This document shows positions 1 through 6,511 of a stretch of 10,346 nt of DNA, piece by piece; within the stretch, counting starts at the first letter, position 1; each line of letters starts with the position of its first letter. The stretch lies in contig JAFLEE010000130.1 of the NCBI GenBank assembly GCA_017302015.1, forward strand, positions 1-10,346, given 5' to 3'. The notes beneath the pieces were generated by a model, which searched no databases, was not told the DNA's origin, and saw nothing but the letters and a program-made list of their open reading frames with translations. The position numbers and the translations under genes are program-made. Source of the DNA: Spirochaetota bacterium (GTDB lineage: Bacteria > Spirochaetota > UBA12135 > COTS27 > JAFLEE01).

Positions 1-1
1 T

Positions 2-59
2 GGGCGGGGCCGAGGGGAAGGGCGAGTACGGGTGGGCGGGGGAGTTCGGGGGGGACGGG
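2..59 (+). repeat. G-run cluster with quadruplex potential
   Basis: Nine runs of three or more G occur on the plus strand in 58 bases (2-4, 6-9, 14-17, 20-22, 30-32, 34-36, 38-42, 48-54, 57-59). Several loops are only one or two bases, most tightly at 30-54. Such spacing meets the usual pattern for an intramolecular G-quadruplex. It lies just before the first gene, in the reading frame that stays open to the left window edge, so it may be untranslated leader or the end of something outside the window. The runs are seen directly; folding is inferred. Confidence 0.5.
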
Positions 60-94
60 ACGGCAAGTTTGGGGGCAGAAAAGTAGGCAAGGAA

Positions 95-859
95 ATGAAG
101 CCAAGAGCAATGCGCGGCCGAATGAGCGGGATTATATTCGTGCTGATTCTTATCTACGGGATCTTGCATGGGGCCCTTGCGGCCGAGGAAGACCCCGGCC
201 TGGCCGCGGAATTATTGCGAACGAAAAGCCTTGCAAATATCTTAAGCACCCTCTCGAACACTGAGTCCTTCGATGTCGACTTCACCCGGGAGGCGTTCCG
301 GGCAAAAAAAATGGGGGCCCCAGACGGGAAATTTCAAATCCATTCCGTTTACCTCGGGGATCAGGCCATCGGTCTCCAGTTGCACCATTTCATTCAGATC
401 AGGGGCTTTTGGGGGTACCATTGGACCCATTTCCGCCGTGGTGAATGGCTGACTCTTTCAACGAATCGTGGCCTTGATCGGATCGGCGAGCCGATGAAAA
501 TAGGCCAATACTACGATCCCATTCGGAAAGAACCCTACTATCTCGTAGCCTTCTCCTCAACGTTGAACTTGGACATTTCCAGGAAAATCCTCGCGATCAA
601 GGGTATTTCTTGGAATCGCATCGAGGGGTTTTCCGCTGAGCAGGTCCAATTCTTTTACGGCAACCTTGTCGGGACAGAGGTCTGGATTGCGCAAGGCAAT
701 CGTCCCGAGAGGGATCTTGATACAATCCATTTTTTGCCAGACCGTATCTCGATCCCGCGCATGCACTATCTCCAGCATGAAAGGCGGGGGTGCCTCAAAC
801 GAGAATCTGGGACGACCGCCTATCGATTCATCGGGAATGGCCATTTTCTGGCGGAATGA
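95..859 (+). CDS. Hypothetical exported protein (254 aa)
   Basis: I do not recognise a family. The ORF is open to the left window edge, but I place the start at ATG 95. From there the first 29 residues form a signal peptide: a basic n-region (K2, R4, R7, R9), a hydrophobic core at about 12-24 (IIFVLILIYGIL), and an ALA-AEED junction suited to signal peptidase I. An AAGG only two bases before the ATG is a marginal ribosome site; ATG 110 and ATG 122 are alternatives that keep the core. The mature part has no further membrane segment, is rich in aromatic residues (repeated W, Y, F), and reads like a beta-rich soluble domain. Its coding sequence is near 50-53% GC, clearly below the genes downstream, which may mean a transferred or lineage-specific gene. 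It is probably periplasmic or surface-located; its role is unknown. Confidence 0.6.
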   Translation: MKPRAMRGRMSGIIFVLILIYGILHGALAAEEDPGLAAELLRTKSLANILSTLSNTESFDVDFTREAFRAKKMGAPDGKFQIHSVYLGDQAIGLQLHHFIQIRGFWGYHWTHFRRGEWLTLSTNRGLDRIGEPMKIGQYYDPIRKEPYYLVAFSSTLNLDISRKILAIKGISWNRIEGFSAEQVQFFYGNLVGTEVWIAQGNRPERDLDTIHFLPDRISIPRMHYLQHERRGCLKRESGTTAYRFIGNGHFLAE

Positions 860-991
860 TTTTGGGGAACCGATGTCCAGTCTCCTTGGAGTTGGGATGA
901 TTCAATCCTTCCTGAAGCGCTTGAGGCGACTGAACCTTCGTTCGGCGGTTTCGGAGAATACGGAAATCTGGCGGGGGAAGGCCCGGGTTGA

Positions 992-1546
992 ATGGGGGGC
1001 TCCTCGATTCGGAGACGCGTGGAAAATCAGGAAGAGTCGAACCGCTCGCTGACGGCCTATTCCCCCTATTTCGCATCCCGTGTACGCGCGCTGCTCGCCC
1101 TCGCGCGGGATCTCGGCGCGGATCTGGATGCTTCCTTTGGCGCGGGGGATCGGGAGCGGGAGGTCGCAAGGGAACGGGTTTCGAAGTTCCTGTGGTTGTG
1201 GATCTTCGGAGCCTACGAGGTGACGCGGACCATGCGCCAATCGCAAGGGTGTTTCGCCAAGCGCGTGATGGGCGAATTATCGGACCTGAAGGCGCTCCTC
1301 GAGCCGATCCGTGTGGCGGATGCGAAGATGGAGGCGCTCCGCCATGATCGAAAGGAAAGGCCCTTGCCTCTGGCCGCGGACCGGGCCACGGAAAATTGGG
1401 ATGAGGCGGCCCGGGATATCCTCATGGGTGACCCCGCGCATCCCGTCTCCGGAAGGAAGGCATTGATTCGGTTCCAGCGCGTCATGGGCGGGATCGGGGC
1501 AGGCGAGATCCTCATGAGCCATGAAGCCTTCGCGCGGGCGAAATAG
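992..1546 (+). CDS. Conserved-looking hypothetical cytoplasmic protein (184 aa)
   Basis: I cannot assign a named domain. There is no signal peptide. Residues 20-118 look largely helical, with a charged, Arg/Glu-rich stretch (50-64) leading into a tryptophan-rich core, FLWLWIFGAYEVTRTM (66-81). That core resembles a motif I associate with small uncharacterised bacterial proteins. A second basic segment (R155, K156, R160, R163) precedes a glycine-rich stretch and ends at K184. The core is too short and charge-flanked for a confident membrane helix. The start at ATG 992 has only a weak purine-rich stretch about 11 bases upstream, so the start is uncertain. It follows the exported orphan by 132 bases on the same strand and faces the glucan operon tail to tail, with a 97-base gap. 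Codon use is GC-rich like the main genes, which supports it being real. Confidence 0.55.
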   Translation: MGGSSIRRRVENQEESNRSLTAYSPYFASRVRALLALARDLGADLDASFGAGDREREVARERVSKFLWLWIFGAYEVTRTMRQSQGCFAKRVMGELSDLKALLEPIRVADAKMEALRHDRKERPLPLAADRATENWDEAARDILMGDPAHPVSGRKALIRFQRVMGGIGAGEILMSHEAFARAK

Positions 1547-1573
1547 GCCATGACGCCGGACGGGCGGAGAAAA

Positions 1574-1590
1574 CCCGCTACCGGTGCGGG
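1574..1590. repeat. Inverted repeat in convergent gap
   Basis: CCCGC (1574-1578) pairs with GCGGG (1586-1590) around TACCGGT, which itself contains the palindrome ACCGGT. A second near-palindrome, CGGTCT-C-AGACCG, lies at 1626-1638. Both sit between the convergent stops at 1546 and 1644, where a bidirectional transcription end is expected. Neither is followed by a T tract on either strand, so an intrinsic terminator is not well supported. Confidence 0.25.
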
Positions 1591-1643
1591 CGACGTACCG
1601 CGGACCTCGCCGAAGCCCTTCGATGCGGTCTCAGACCGGGGCG

Positions 1644-2834
1644 TCAGACCCGCACGCCGCCCGATTTCAGCACTTCGCGGAAATCGTTTAGCATGTTGAT
1701 GAAGGCCACGTAGGCGTCGTATGGGCTCGCGAACGGGCTCGGCTGGCGGTAGGGCGTGCCGCCGGTGAGGCGGCGGGTGCACATCCAGTCGAAATAATCC
1801 GCGTCTTGGAGGCCGCGCCAGGTCTCGATGAGGTCCTCGTCTTTGGTACGGAAGACGGGCTTCTCCAGATCGTAGAGGTACTGGAGGGCGGAATCTTGGA
1901 GGGGGTTGCCCATCCAAGGGGTGAGGTCGCGCTCGGGACCGGCCCAGGAGGTGGCGATGGGAACTTGGGCGGGCCCCGAAGAGGCCTCGGCGGCGGCCTC
2001 GGAGGGCGTACCGAAGGCGAGGCCCCGGCCGAGCACCGACTCGGGGAAATGCCACAGGAAATCGAAGATCCCGGAGTCTTTATTGTTCCACTCGCCCAGG
2101 GCGCGGATATCGGCGAAGACATTGACGGCGGGCCCTTCGGTGGAGGCCGTCTGGAGCCACGCGGCGTACTTCTGGGCGGAGAGCGGGTGCTCCTGCCAGC
2201 TGCGGTCGGAGAACCGGTTGGCGAGGTCTTCGGAGAGCCAGGCGTGGCGCAGGAGCAGCCGCGCCTGCCCGCCGGCGACCTGCCAGACCTGCTGGGGGGA
2301 ACGGGCGTTGCCCGCGCCGGCGAACCCCTCGGCGAGGACGGTCTTGAAGCCGGCCTCCTCGGCGAGGCGGCCCACGGCGTCGCTATAGATGAGTTCGGTG
2401 TTGCGGAAGACCGTAGGGGAGGCGTCGAAGCTTTCCTTCACCTGTTTGCGGTAGAGGGCGACCTGGGCGGCGAACTCCTTGGGCGAATGGAGCGCCGCGA
2501 GGGAGTGGTGGGAGGTCTCGCCAATGAGTTCCACGTGCCCGGTGGCCAGGAGGCGGCGGAAGGCTTCGAGGGTCTGCGGGGCGTGCTGGCGCATCAGCCG
2601 CAGGGACGGGCCGGAGATGGCCAGGCCGAAGCGGAACTTGCCCTCGTGGCGGCGCACGAGGTCGGAGAGGACCTGCACGGCGGGCTGCCAGCAACGGGCG
2701 ATGATGCCCTCGAGCCAGGCGCGGGAGGCCCCCTCGTCGCGGTAGCGGTGGTCCTTCCCGATCTCGAAGAACGAGTAGTCGGTGCGCAGGCGGACCGGGG
2801 TGTGGACGGTCAGGGTGAAGCAGATGGCACTCAT
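1644..2834 (-). CDS. GH57-family alpha-glucan hydrolase/transferase
   Basis: This is a 396-residue glycoside hydrolase family 57 protein, closest in pattern to the compact alpha-amylase-like group typified by Methanocaldococcus MJ1611. It probably cleaves or transfers alpha-1,4-glucan chains in the cytoplasm. Visible landmarks: a region-1 motif HTPVRL (11-16, usually HQP), region 2 GHVELIGETSHHSLA (99-113), region 3 FRNTELIYSD (143-152) with the predicted nucleophile E147, and region 4 FADIRALGEW (240-249) with the predicted acid D242. The tail SWAGPERDLTPWMGN (296-310) is also typical. Region 4 departs from the usual DYETFGEH: D, G and E remain, but the Tyr, first Glu, Thr, Phe and His are changed. 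The length fits the group. No signal peptide is present. It is the last gene of the operon, 25 bases after the glycosyltransferase; a GGAGGG lies 13 bases before ATG 2834, slightly far. Exact substrate and activity cannot be read from sequence. Confidence 0.88.
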   Translation of the reverse strand: MSAICFTLTVHTPVRLRTDYSFFEIGKDHRYRDEGASRAWLEGIIARCWQPAVQVLSDLVRRHEGKFRFGLAISGPSLRLMRQHAPQTLEAFRRLLATGHVELIGETSHHSLAALHSPKEFAAQVALYRKQVKESFDASPTVFRNTELIYSDAVGRLAEEAGFKTVLAEGFAGAGNARSPQQVWQVAGGQARLLLRHAWLSEDLANRFSDRSWQEHPLSAQKYAAWLQTASTEGPAVNVFADIRALGEWNNKDSGIFDFLWHFPESVLGRGLAFGTPSEAAAEASSGPAQVPIATSWAGPERDLTPWMGNPLQDSALQYLYDLEKPVFRTKDEDLIETWRGLQDADYFDWMCTRRLTGGTPYRQPSPFASPYDAYVAFINMLNDFREVLKSGGVRV

Positions 2835-2859
2835 GTTGGTCTTCTCGCCCTCCCCGCGG

Positions 2860-4107
2860 TCACTTCGCCCCGACGAGGGTGCGGTAGAGGCCGACGAGCC
2901 GATCGGCGACGAATTGCCAGTCGATGAGTTTCAGGGCCTCGGTCCCCTTTTCCACCACGCTCTTGGCCTTGCGGGGCTTGGTCAGGAGTTCGACGATGCG
3001 GTCGGAGAGCTCGTCGACGTCCCAGAAATCGACCTTGATGGCGTGGGGGAGGATCTCGGAGACCCCGGATTGCCGCGAGATGATGACGGGCACGCCGTAT
3101 TTCATGGCCTCGAGCGGGGTGATGCCGAAGGGCTCGCTCACCGAGGGCATGACGAAGACGTCGCTCATGGCGAAGAGCTCGTCGCGCTCGTGGGCGCCGA
3201 GGAAGCCCGTGAAGTGGAAATTATTCTGCAGGCGCAGGCGCGCGGCCTCCTCGATCATGCGGGGGAGCAGGTCGCCGGCGCCGGCCATGATGAAGCGCAC
3301 GTTCTTGGTGGTCTTGAGCACGCGGGCGGCGGCCTCGAGGAAGTACTCGGGGCCCTTCTGGCTGGTGACGCGCCCGAGGAACAGGACGAACTTCTCGTTG
3401 AGGGCCTTGCGCACGGAGGCCTTGTCGAGCACGGGTTCCTTGTCGACGGCGTTGTAGACCACCACGATCTTCTCGGGGGCCTGGTGGTAGCGCTGGATGA
3501 TCTGGTCGCGCACCCTCTGGCTCACCGCGATGATGCGGTCGGCGGCGTCCATGCCCGACTTCTCGACGTGGTAGATGGCCCAATTGATGGCGTCGCCGCT
3601 GCGGTCGTACTCGGTGGAGTGGACGTGCACGACCAGGGGCTTCCCCGTGGCGCGCTTCACGGCGACGGCGGCCTCGAAGGTCATCCAATCGTGGGCGTGG
3701 ATGACGTCGAAGTCCTCGTCGGCGGCGATGCCCAGGGCCGCCAGCGCGTAGCGCTGGACTTCGGCCACCAGGTTCCCGGCGTAATGCCCGGGGACGCGCA
3801 GCACGCTCCAGGATTGCTGGCCGACGGCGTAGGTCTTCTCGTTCTGGTAGGGCTGGAGGGGGGATTCGATGGGGTGGAAGCTCACCGTGCCCTGGGGGCG
3901 CCCCTGGCGCTCCATCTGCTCCTCGTAATAGCGCCCGGCGTCGATGAAGCGGACGGTCTCGCTCATGTAGTTCTGGCGGCTATGGGGGAGGACGAAGATG
4001 ACGTCGTGGCCCTTCTCGGCGAGGCCCCAGGTCAGGCCCTTGCTCGCGGTGCCCAGGCCCCCGGCGATCTGGGGGGCGAACTCCCAACCGAACATGAGTA
4101 TCTTCAT
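2860..4107 (-). CDS. GT4 glycosyltransferase, glycogen-synthase-like
   Basis: This 415-residue GT-B-fold glycosyltransferase is expected to move glucose from a nucleotide sugar onto a growing alpha-glucan, given its partners. The N-terminal domain opens MKILMFGWEFAPQIAGGLGT (1-20), where the GGLG loop parallels the donor-binding KxGGL loop of glycogen and starch synthases. DVIHAHDWMT (134-143) is the typical core of this domain. The C-terminal domain has LGRVTSQKG (244-252), with R246 and K251 as likely donor-phosphate contacts, and SEPFGITPLE (324-333), the E-x7-E motif with E325 and E333. There is no signal peptide or membrane segment. The frame is open further upstream, but ATG 4107 is fixed by AGGAGG seven bases before it and by the conserved N-terminus. 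The ATG overlaps the debranching-enzyme stop as ATGA, so translation is probably coupled. Donor and acceptor are inferred; another GT4 role, such as trehalose or glycoconjugate synthesis, is less likely here. Confidence 0.88.
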   Translation of the reverse strand: MKILMFGWEFAPQIAGGLGTASKGLTWGLAEKGHDVIFVLPHSRQNYMSETVRFIDAGRYYEEQMERQGRPQGTVSFHPIESPLQPYQNEKTYAVGQQSWSVLRVPGHYAGNLVAEVQRYALAALGIAADEDFDVIHAHDWMTFEAAVAVKRATGKPLVVHVHSTEYDRSGDAINWAIYHVEKSGMDAADRIIAVSQRVRDQIIQRYHQAPEKIVVVYNAVDKEPVLDKASVRKALNEKFVLFLGRVTSQKGPEYFLEAAARVLKTTKNVRFIMAGAGDLLPRMIEEAARLRLQNNFHFTGFLGAHERDELFAMSDVFVMPSVSEPFGITPLEAMKYGVPVIISRQSGVSEILPHAIKVDFWDVDELSDRIVELLTKPRKAKSVVEKGTEALKLIDWQFVADRLVGLYRTLVGAK

Positions 4108-6122
4108 GATAGAGCCTCCTGGATGAATGTACGCGCCCGAATGATCTCCCCCACGCTCCAAGCCTGGGTGATGCACCCCGCCGGGCGGTGGGGTGCGTTG
4201 CCGTCGTAGATTTCGGCGATGCCGCCCACCCCGTACTCGGTGCGCGCGGGGGAAAAGAGCGGGGCGAAGGTTTCGGAAAGCCCGCGGGCGGCGGCCTTCC
4301 GGTCGGGGGCCGTTTTCAGGGCGGCGGCCACGTAGGCCCCGACGAGCCAGGGCCACACCGTTCCCTGGTGGTAGGCGCGGTCGCGCGCTTCGCCATCGCC
4401 CTCGTAGCGGCCGAGGTAGCGGGGGTCGCCGGGGGCGAGGGTGCGCAGGCCCACGGGCGTGACGAGATTGCGGGCGACGGCCTCGACGACCAGGGCCTGC
4501 TGCTCGCGGGAAAGGGGGGAATGGGGGAGGGAGACGGCGAAGATCTGGTTGGGGCGCAGGGAAGCGTCGGCCCCGTGCTCGTTGACGGTGTCGGCGAGCC
4601 AGGGCCAGGGGCCCGCGCTGAAGGTCTTCCAGAAGGCCTGCTTGGCGCGCAGGGCGCATTCGCCGAGGGCGGGCGGCGCCGGCTTGCGCGCGGTATTGCA
4701 GAACTCGAGGAAAAATTGGAGCGCGTTGTACCAAAGGGCGTTGAGTTCCACGGCCATGCCGTGGCGCGGGGTGACGGGCCGGCCGTGGACGCAGGCGTCC
4801 ATCCAGGTGAGTTGGGTGCCCGGATTCCCGACCCAGAGGAGCCCGTTCTCGCGGCATTGCACCTGGGGGGCCCGGCCGGTGCGGAAGGCGTCGAGGATAT
4901 CGGCCATGGCGGCGAAGAGATATTTGAGGACCCCCTCGTGGTCTCCGGTGCGGGCCAGGTACTCCTGGACGGCGGCGAAGAACCAGAGGGAGGCGTCGAC
5001 GGAATTATAGGCGTGGCGGCCGTCGGCGTTGAGATAATTGGGGATGAGGCCGTCGCGCCGCGCCCCGGCGAAGGTCGCGAGGATGTCGAGGGCGAGGGCG
5101 TCGCGTCCGCTATAGAGCGTCAAACCCGGGAGCGCGATCATGGCGTCGCGGCCCCATTCGGCGAACCACGGGTAGCCGGCGCAGATGGACGGGGGCTTGC
5201 CGCAGGTGACGAGGAAATGGCGGCCGTGGTATTTGAGGGGCGCCAGGTCGCGGCCGGCGGGGTCGCCGTGGAGGCGGTTCCATTCGTCTTGGCGGGCCCC
5301 GAACTCTGCGGCCCACAGGTCGGGGAGCTTTTCGACGTTGGATTCGATCGACGCGGAGAGGAAGAGGGGCTCGTCGGCGCGCAACGGGATCTCGAGGACG
5401 CCCGGGGTGAAGAGGTCTTCGTGGCTTTCGAAACCGCGCATGGCCTCGACCGGGTATTCGAACCCGCGGTACCAATCGGGGGCGGCCTTGAACTCGCCCG
5501 GGGCGCTCCAGGCGAGGCGAAGGGGCGGCATGGAGGCATAGGGCTCGAAGCGGACGCCGGAGGGCTCGGCGTGGGCCGCGCCGGAGAGGAAGCCGTTCTC
5601 GCGGGCGAGGTGGTGCATGTCGCGGTAGGCGAGGAAGGGCCTCAGCCGCAGCAGGGCCCCGGGGCCCCGGTGGTCGTAGCGCAGCAGCAAGGTGTTGGAT
5701 TTTTCGACGAGGAGCAATTGGCGTTCCGTCTGCCAAGGGCCTTCGGACCAGAGCCAACGCGGGACGGGGCCCTGGACGAAACGGGCGAGGCGCTTCCAGG
5801 AATCTGGACACATCGTGTTTGGAAAGAAAGAACTGGACAAGGCGAAGACCTCGCCGTCGATGACCAGTTCCGCTTCGAACTTCGAGAGGAAGACATGCTT
5901 GCCGCCCCCGGGAATGGGCGCGACGAGAAGGCCGTGGTACTTCCGGCTATGGGCATCGCAGAGCGTGGAGGAGGCGTGGGCCCCCAGGCGATTGGTCTCG
6001 AGCCACTCCCGGGAGGTAAACACATCGGGGGACTCGCCGATCCCGCGGTCGACCGGGATTTCGCCGGGCAAAACCGCGCCACTCGGCGCGAAAAATGATG
6101 GTTTCGAAAGTTGTATTTTCAA
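4104..6122 (-). CDS. Archaeal-type glycogen debranching enzyme (amylo-alpha-1,6-glucosidase)
   Basis: At 672 residues this matches the bacterial/archaeal-type debranching family in length and layout, and it should hydrolyse alpha-1,6 branch points of a storage glucan in the cytoplasm. The N-terminal beta domain carries REWLETNRLG (38-47) and SRKYHGLLVAP (59-69), the typical entry motif. The C-terminal (alpha/alpha)6 domain has YPWFAEWGRDAMIALPGL (317-334), NSVDASLWF (373-381), TWMDACVHGRPVTPRHG (439-455), RPNQIFA (523-529), YHQGTVWPWLVG (584-595) and GIAEIYDG (634-641). By analogy with clan GH-L, an Asp in the WGRD or TWMDA region and E637 are candidate catalytic groups; I did not prove which. 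The apparent start is TTG 6122 without a clear ribosome site. The frame extends upstream to 6170 with an ATT at 6149, but no ATG is nearby. It is the first operon gene, just downstream of a predicted promoter, and overlaps the next gene by 4 bases. Family assignment is firm; the start codon is less so. Confidence 0.92.
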   Translation of the reverse strand: MKIQLSKPSFFAPSGAVLPGEIPVDRGIGESPDVFTSREWLETNRLGAHASSTLCDAHSRKYHGLLVAPIPGGGKHVFLSKFEAELVIDGEVFALSSSFFPNTMCPDSWKRLARFVQGPVPRWLWSEGPWQTERQLLLVEKSNTLLLRYDHRGPGALLRLRPFLAYRDMHHLARENGFLSGAAHAEPSGVRFEPYASMPPLRLAWSAPGEFKAAPDWYRGFEYPVEAMRGFESHEDLFTPGVLEIPLRADEPLFLSASIESNVEKLPDLWAAEFGARQDEWNRLHGDPAGRDLAPLKYHGRHFLVTCGKPPSICAGYPWFAEWGRDAMIALPGLTLYSGRDALALDILATFAGARRDGLIPNYLNADGRHAYNSVDASLWFFAAVQEYLARTGDHEGVLKYLFAAMADILDAFRTGRAPQVQCRENGLLWVGNPGTQLTWMDACVHGRPVTPRHGMAVELNALWYNALQFFLEFCNTARKPAPPALGECALRAKQAFWKTFSAGPWPWLADTVNEHGADASLRPNQIFAVSLPHSPLSREQQALVVEAVARNLVTPVGLRTLAPGDPRYLGRYEGDGEARDRAYHQGTVWPWLVGAYVAAALKTAPDRKAAARGLSETFAPLFSPARTEYGVGGIAEIYDGNAPHRPAGCITQAWSVGEIIRARTFIQEALS
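4115..4120 (-). promoter_or_regulatory. Shine-Dalgarno AGGAGG for the glycosyltransferase
   Basis: On the minus strand this reads AGGAGG with a seven-base gap to ATG 4107. It lies inside the end of the debranching-enzyme coding region and decides the start of the glycosyltransferase, whose frame is otherwise open far upstream. It is the strongest ribosome site in the operon. Confidence 0.8.
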
Positions 6123-6147
6123 AAGCGTCTTATAGGTAGGATTCTGA

Positions 6148-6174
6148 ATTATAGCGTCAGATTGTAAAATTCAA
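6148..6174 (-). promoter_or_regulatory. Predicted sigma70-type promoter of the glucan operon
   Basis: On the minus strand TATAAT, a perfect -10 consensus, lies at 6153-6148, and TTGAAT lies at 6174-6169 as a -35 candidate matching four of six consensus positions. The spacer is 15 bases, shorter than the ideal 17. Transcription would begin near 6141, leaving a leader of about 19 bases before TTG 6122. The position, strand and surrounding AT-rich DNA all fit the operon promoter. Confidence 0.55.
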
Positions 6175-6183
6175 GCGAATTTT
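6166..6183. repeat. Perfect inverted repeat over the -35 region (possible operator)
   Basis: AAAATTC and GAATTTT form 7-bp arms around AAGC. The element covers the proposed -35 hexamer of the glucan operon, the place where a repressor would act. It could also be a chance product of AT-rich DNA. It is not placed as a terminator of either flanking gene, since both are transcribed away from it. Confidence 0.4.
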
Positions 6184-6220
6184 TCATGACTGTCGCATTT
6201 AGAATAACTCTTACATAGAT

Positions 6221-6343
6221 CTATCCCCGGAAAGCACCTAAAATGACAACTTTCTTACTCAAATCCCTGGAGTGCATCGGTGTATCAAGTGTAAAGATCC
6301 TCAATCGGGCATTGGGTTTTATATGAATTTTAATTCCCACCAT
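6221..6343 (-). CDS. Possible small basic protein (40 aa), uncertain
   Basis: An ATG at 6343 is preceded on the minus strand by AGGTGA, four bases upstream, a good Shine-Dalgarno match, and runs 40 codons to TAG. The product is basic, with an alternating hydrophobic/charged start (MVGIKIHIKP) and a hydrophobic end (KKVVILGAF). I recognise no family, and it is not CsrA. It reads toward the glucan operon and stops 98 bases before that operon's start, upstream of the predicted promoter. It could be a leader peptide, a gene remnant or chance; its AT-rich codons differ from every neighbour. Confidence 0.2.
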   Translation of the reverse strand: MVGIKIHIKPNARLRIFTLDTPMHSRDLSKKVVILGAFRG

Positions 6344-6459
6344 ACTTTCACCTAGGGAATTCACCGATTTGAATTCAAGGCGCGGGGACAGGAATCGGGG
6401 GAGGATCGCCCTTGGCGAAAGATGGAATACTGGATCGCGATTAGCCTGATTCACCGAGG

Positions 6460-6476
6460 GTCGGAAAATGTCGGAA
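6460..6476. repeat. Tandem GTCGGAA repeat, 10-bp period
   Basis: GTCGGAA occurs at 6460-6466 and again at 6470-6476, one helical turn apart and so on the same DNA face, 35 bases before the deacetylase ATG. This is a possible regulator binding site. With two copies only, chance is not excluded. Confidence 0.25.
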
Positions 6477-6511
6477 CACCCATTGGATTCAGGCGCGCAT
6501 AGGTGGCGGGC

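Larger units (their letters stand above)
6123..6511. other. AT-rich divergent intergenic region
   Basis: This 389-base gap separates the minus-strand glucan operon from the plus-strand deacetylase gene. Its first 240 bases (6121-6360) are only about 36% G+C by count, against about two-thirds in the flanking genes; GC rises again after about 6380. It holds the operon promoter, an inverted repeat, a possible 40-residue ORF, two GAATTC hexamers (6357-6362, 6371-6376), and a tandem GTCGGAA repeat (6460-6476). I found no convincing plus-strand promoter for the deacetylase and no tRNA or riboswitch-like fold. Confidence 0.7.

Noticed and set aside
666-1052. A 128-codon plus-strand frame overlapping the end of the first gene
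   Set aside because: It is a shifted frame of the exported-protein gene and the following gap, with no ribosome site or motif.
1626-1638. CGGTCT-C-AGACCG near-palindrome considered as a terminator of the glucan operon
   Set aside because: The centre is one base, too tight for an RNA hairpin of full stem length, and no T tract follows on the minus strand.
2782-4209. A 475-codon plus-strand open frame opposite the glycosyltransferase, and a similar 373-codon frame at 1806-2927
   Set aside because: Compositionally biased products that span gene boundaries on the other strand and show no recognisable motif.
4108-4857. Upstream extension of the glycosyltransferase frame by about 250 residues
   Set aside because: The extension is Arg/Pro-rich out-of-frame translation of the debranching enzyme. 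The real start at 4107 has AGGAGG and the conserved N-terminus.
4188-6098. A 636-codon open frame on the plus strand opposite the debranching enzyme
   Set aside because: Its product is Gly/Ala/Glu-rich low-complexity sequence with no domain, whereas the minus strand carries strong family motifs throughout. Long antisense frames are common in GC-rich genes.
6359-6457. ATTCACCGA repeated at 6359-6367 and 6449-6457
   Set aside because: A 9-mer recurring once in a 390-base gap is not unlikely by chance, and the copies show no extended similarity.
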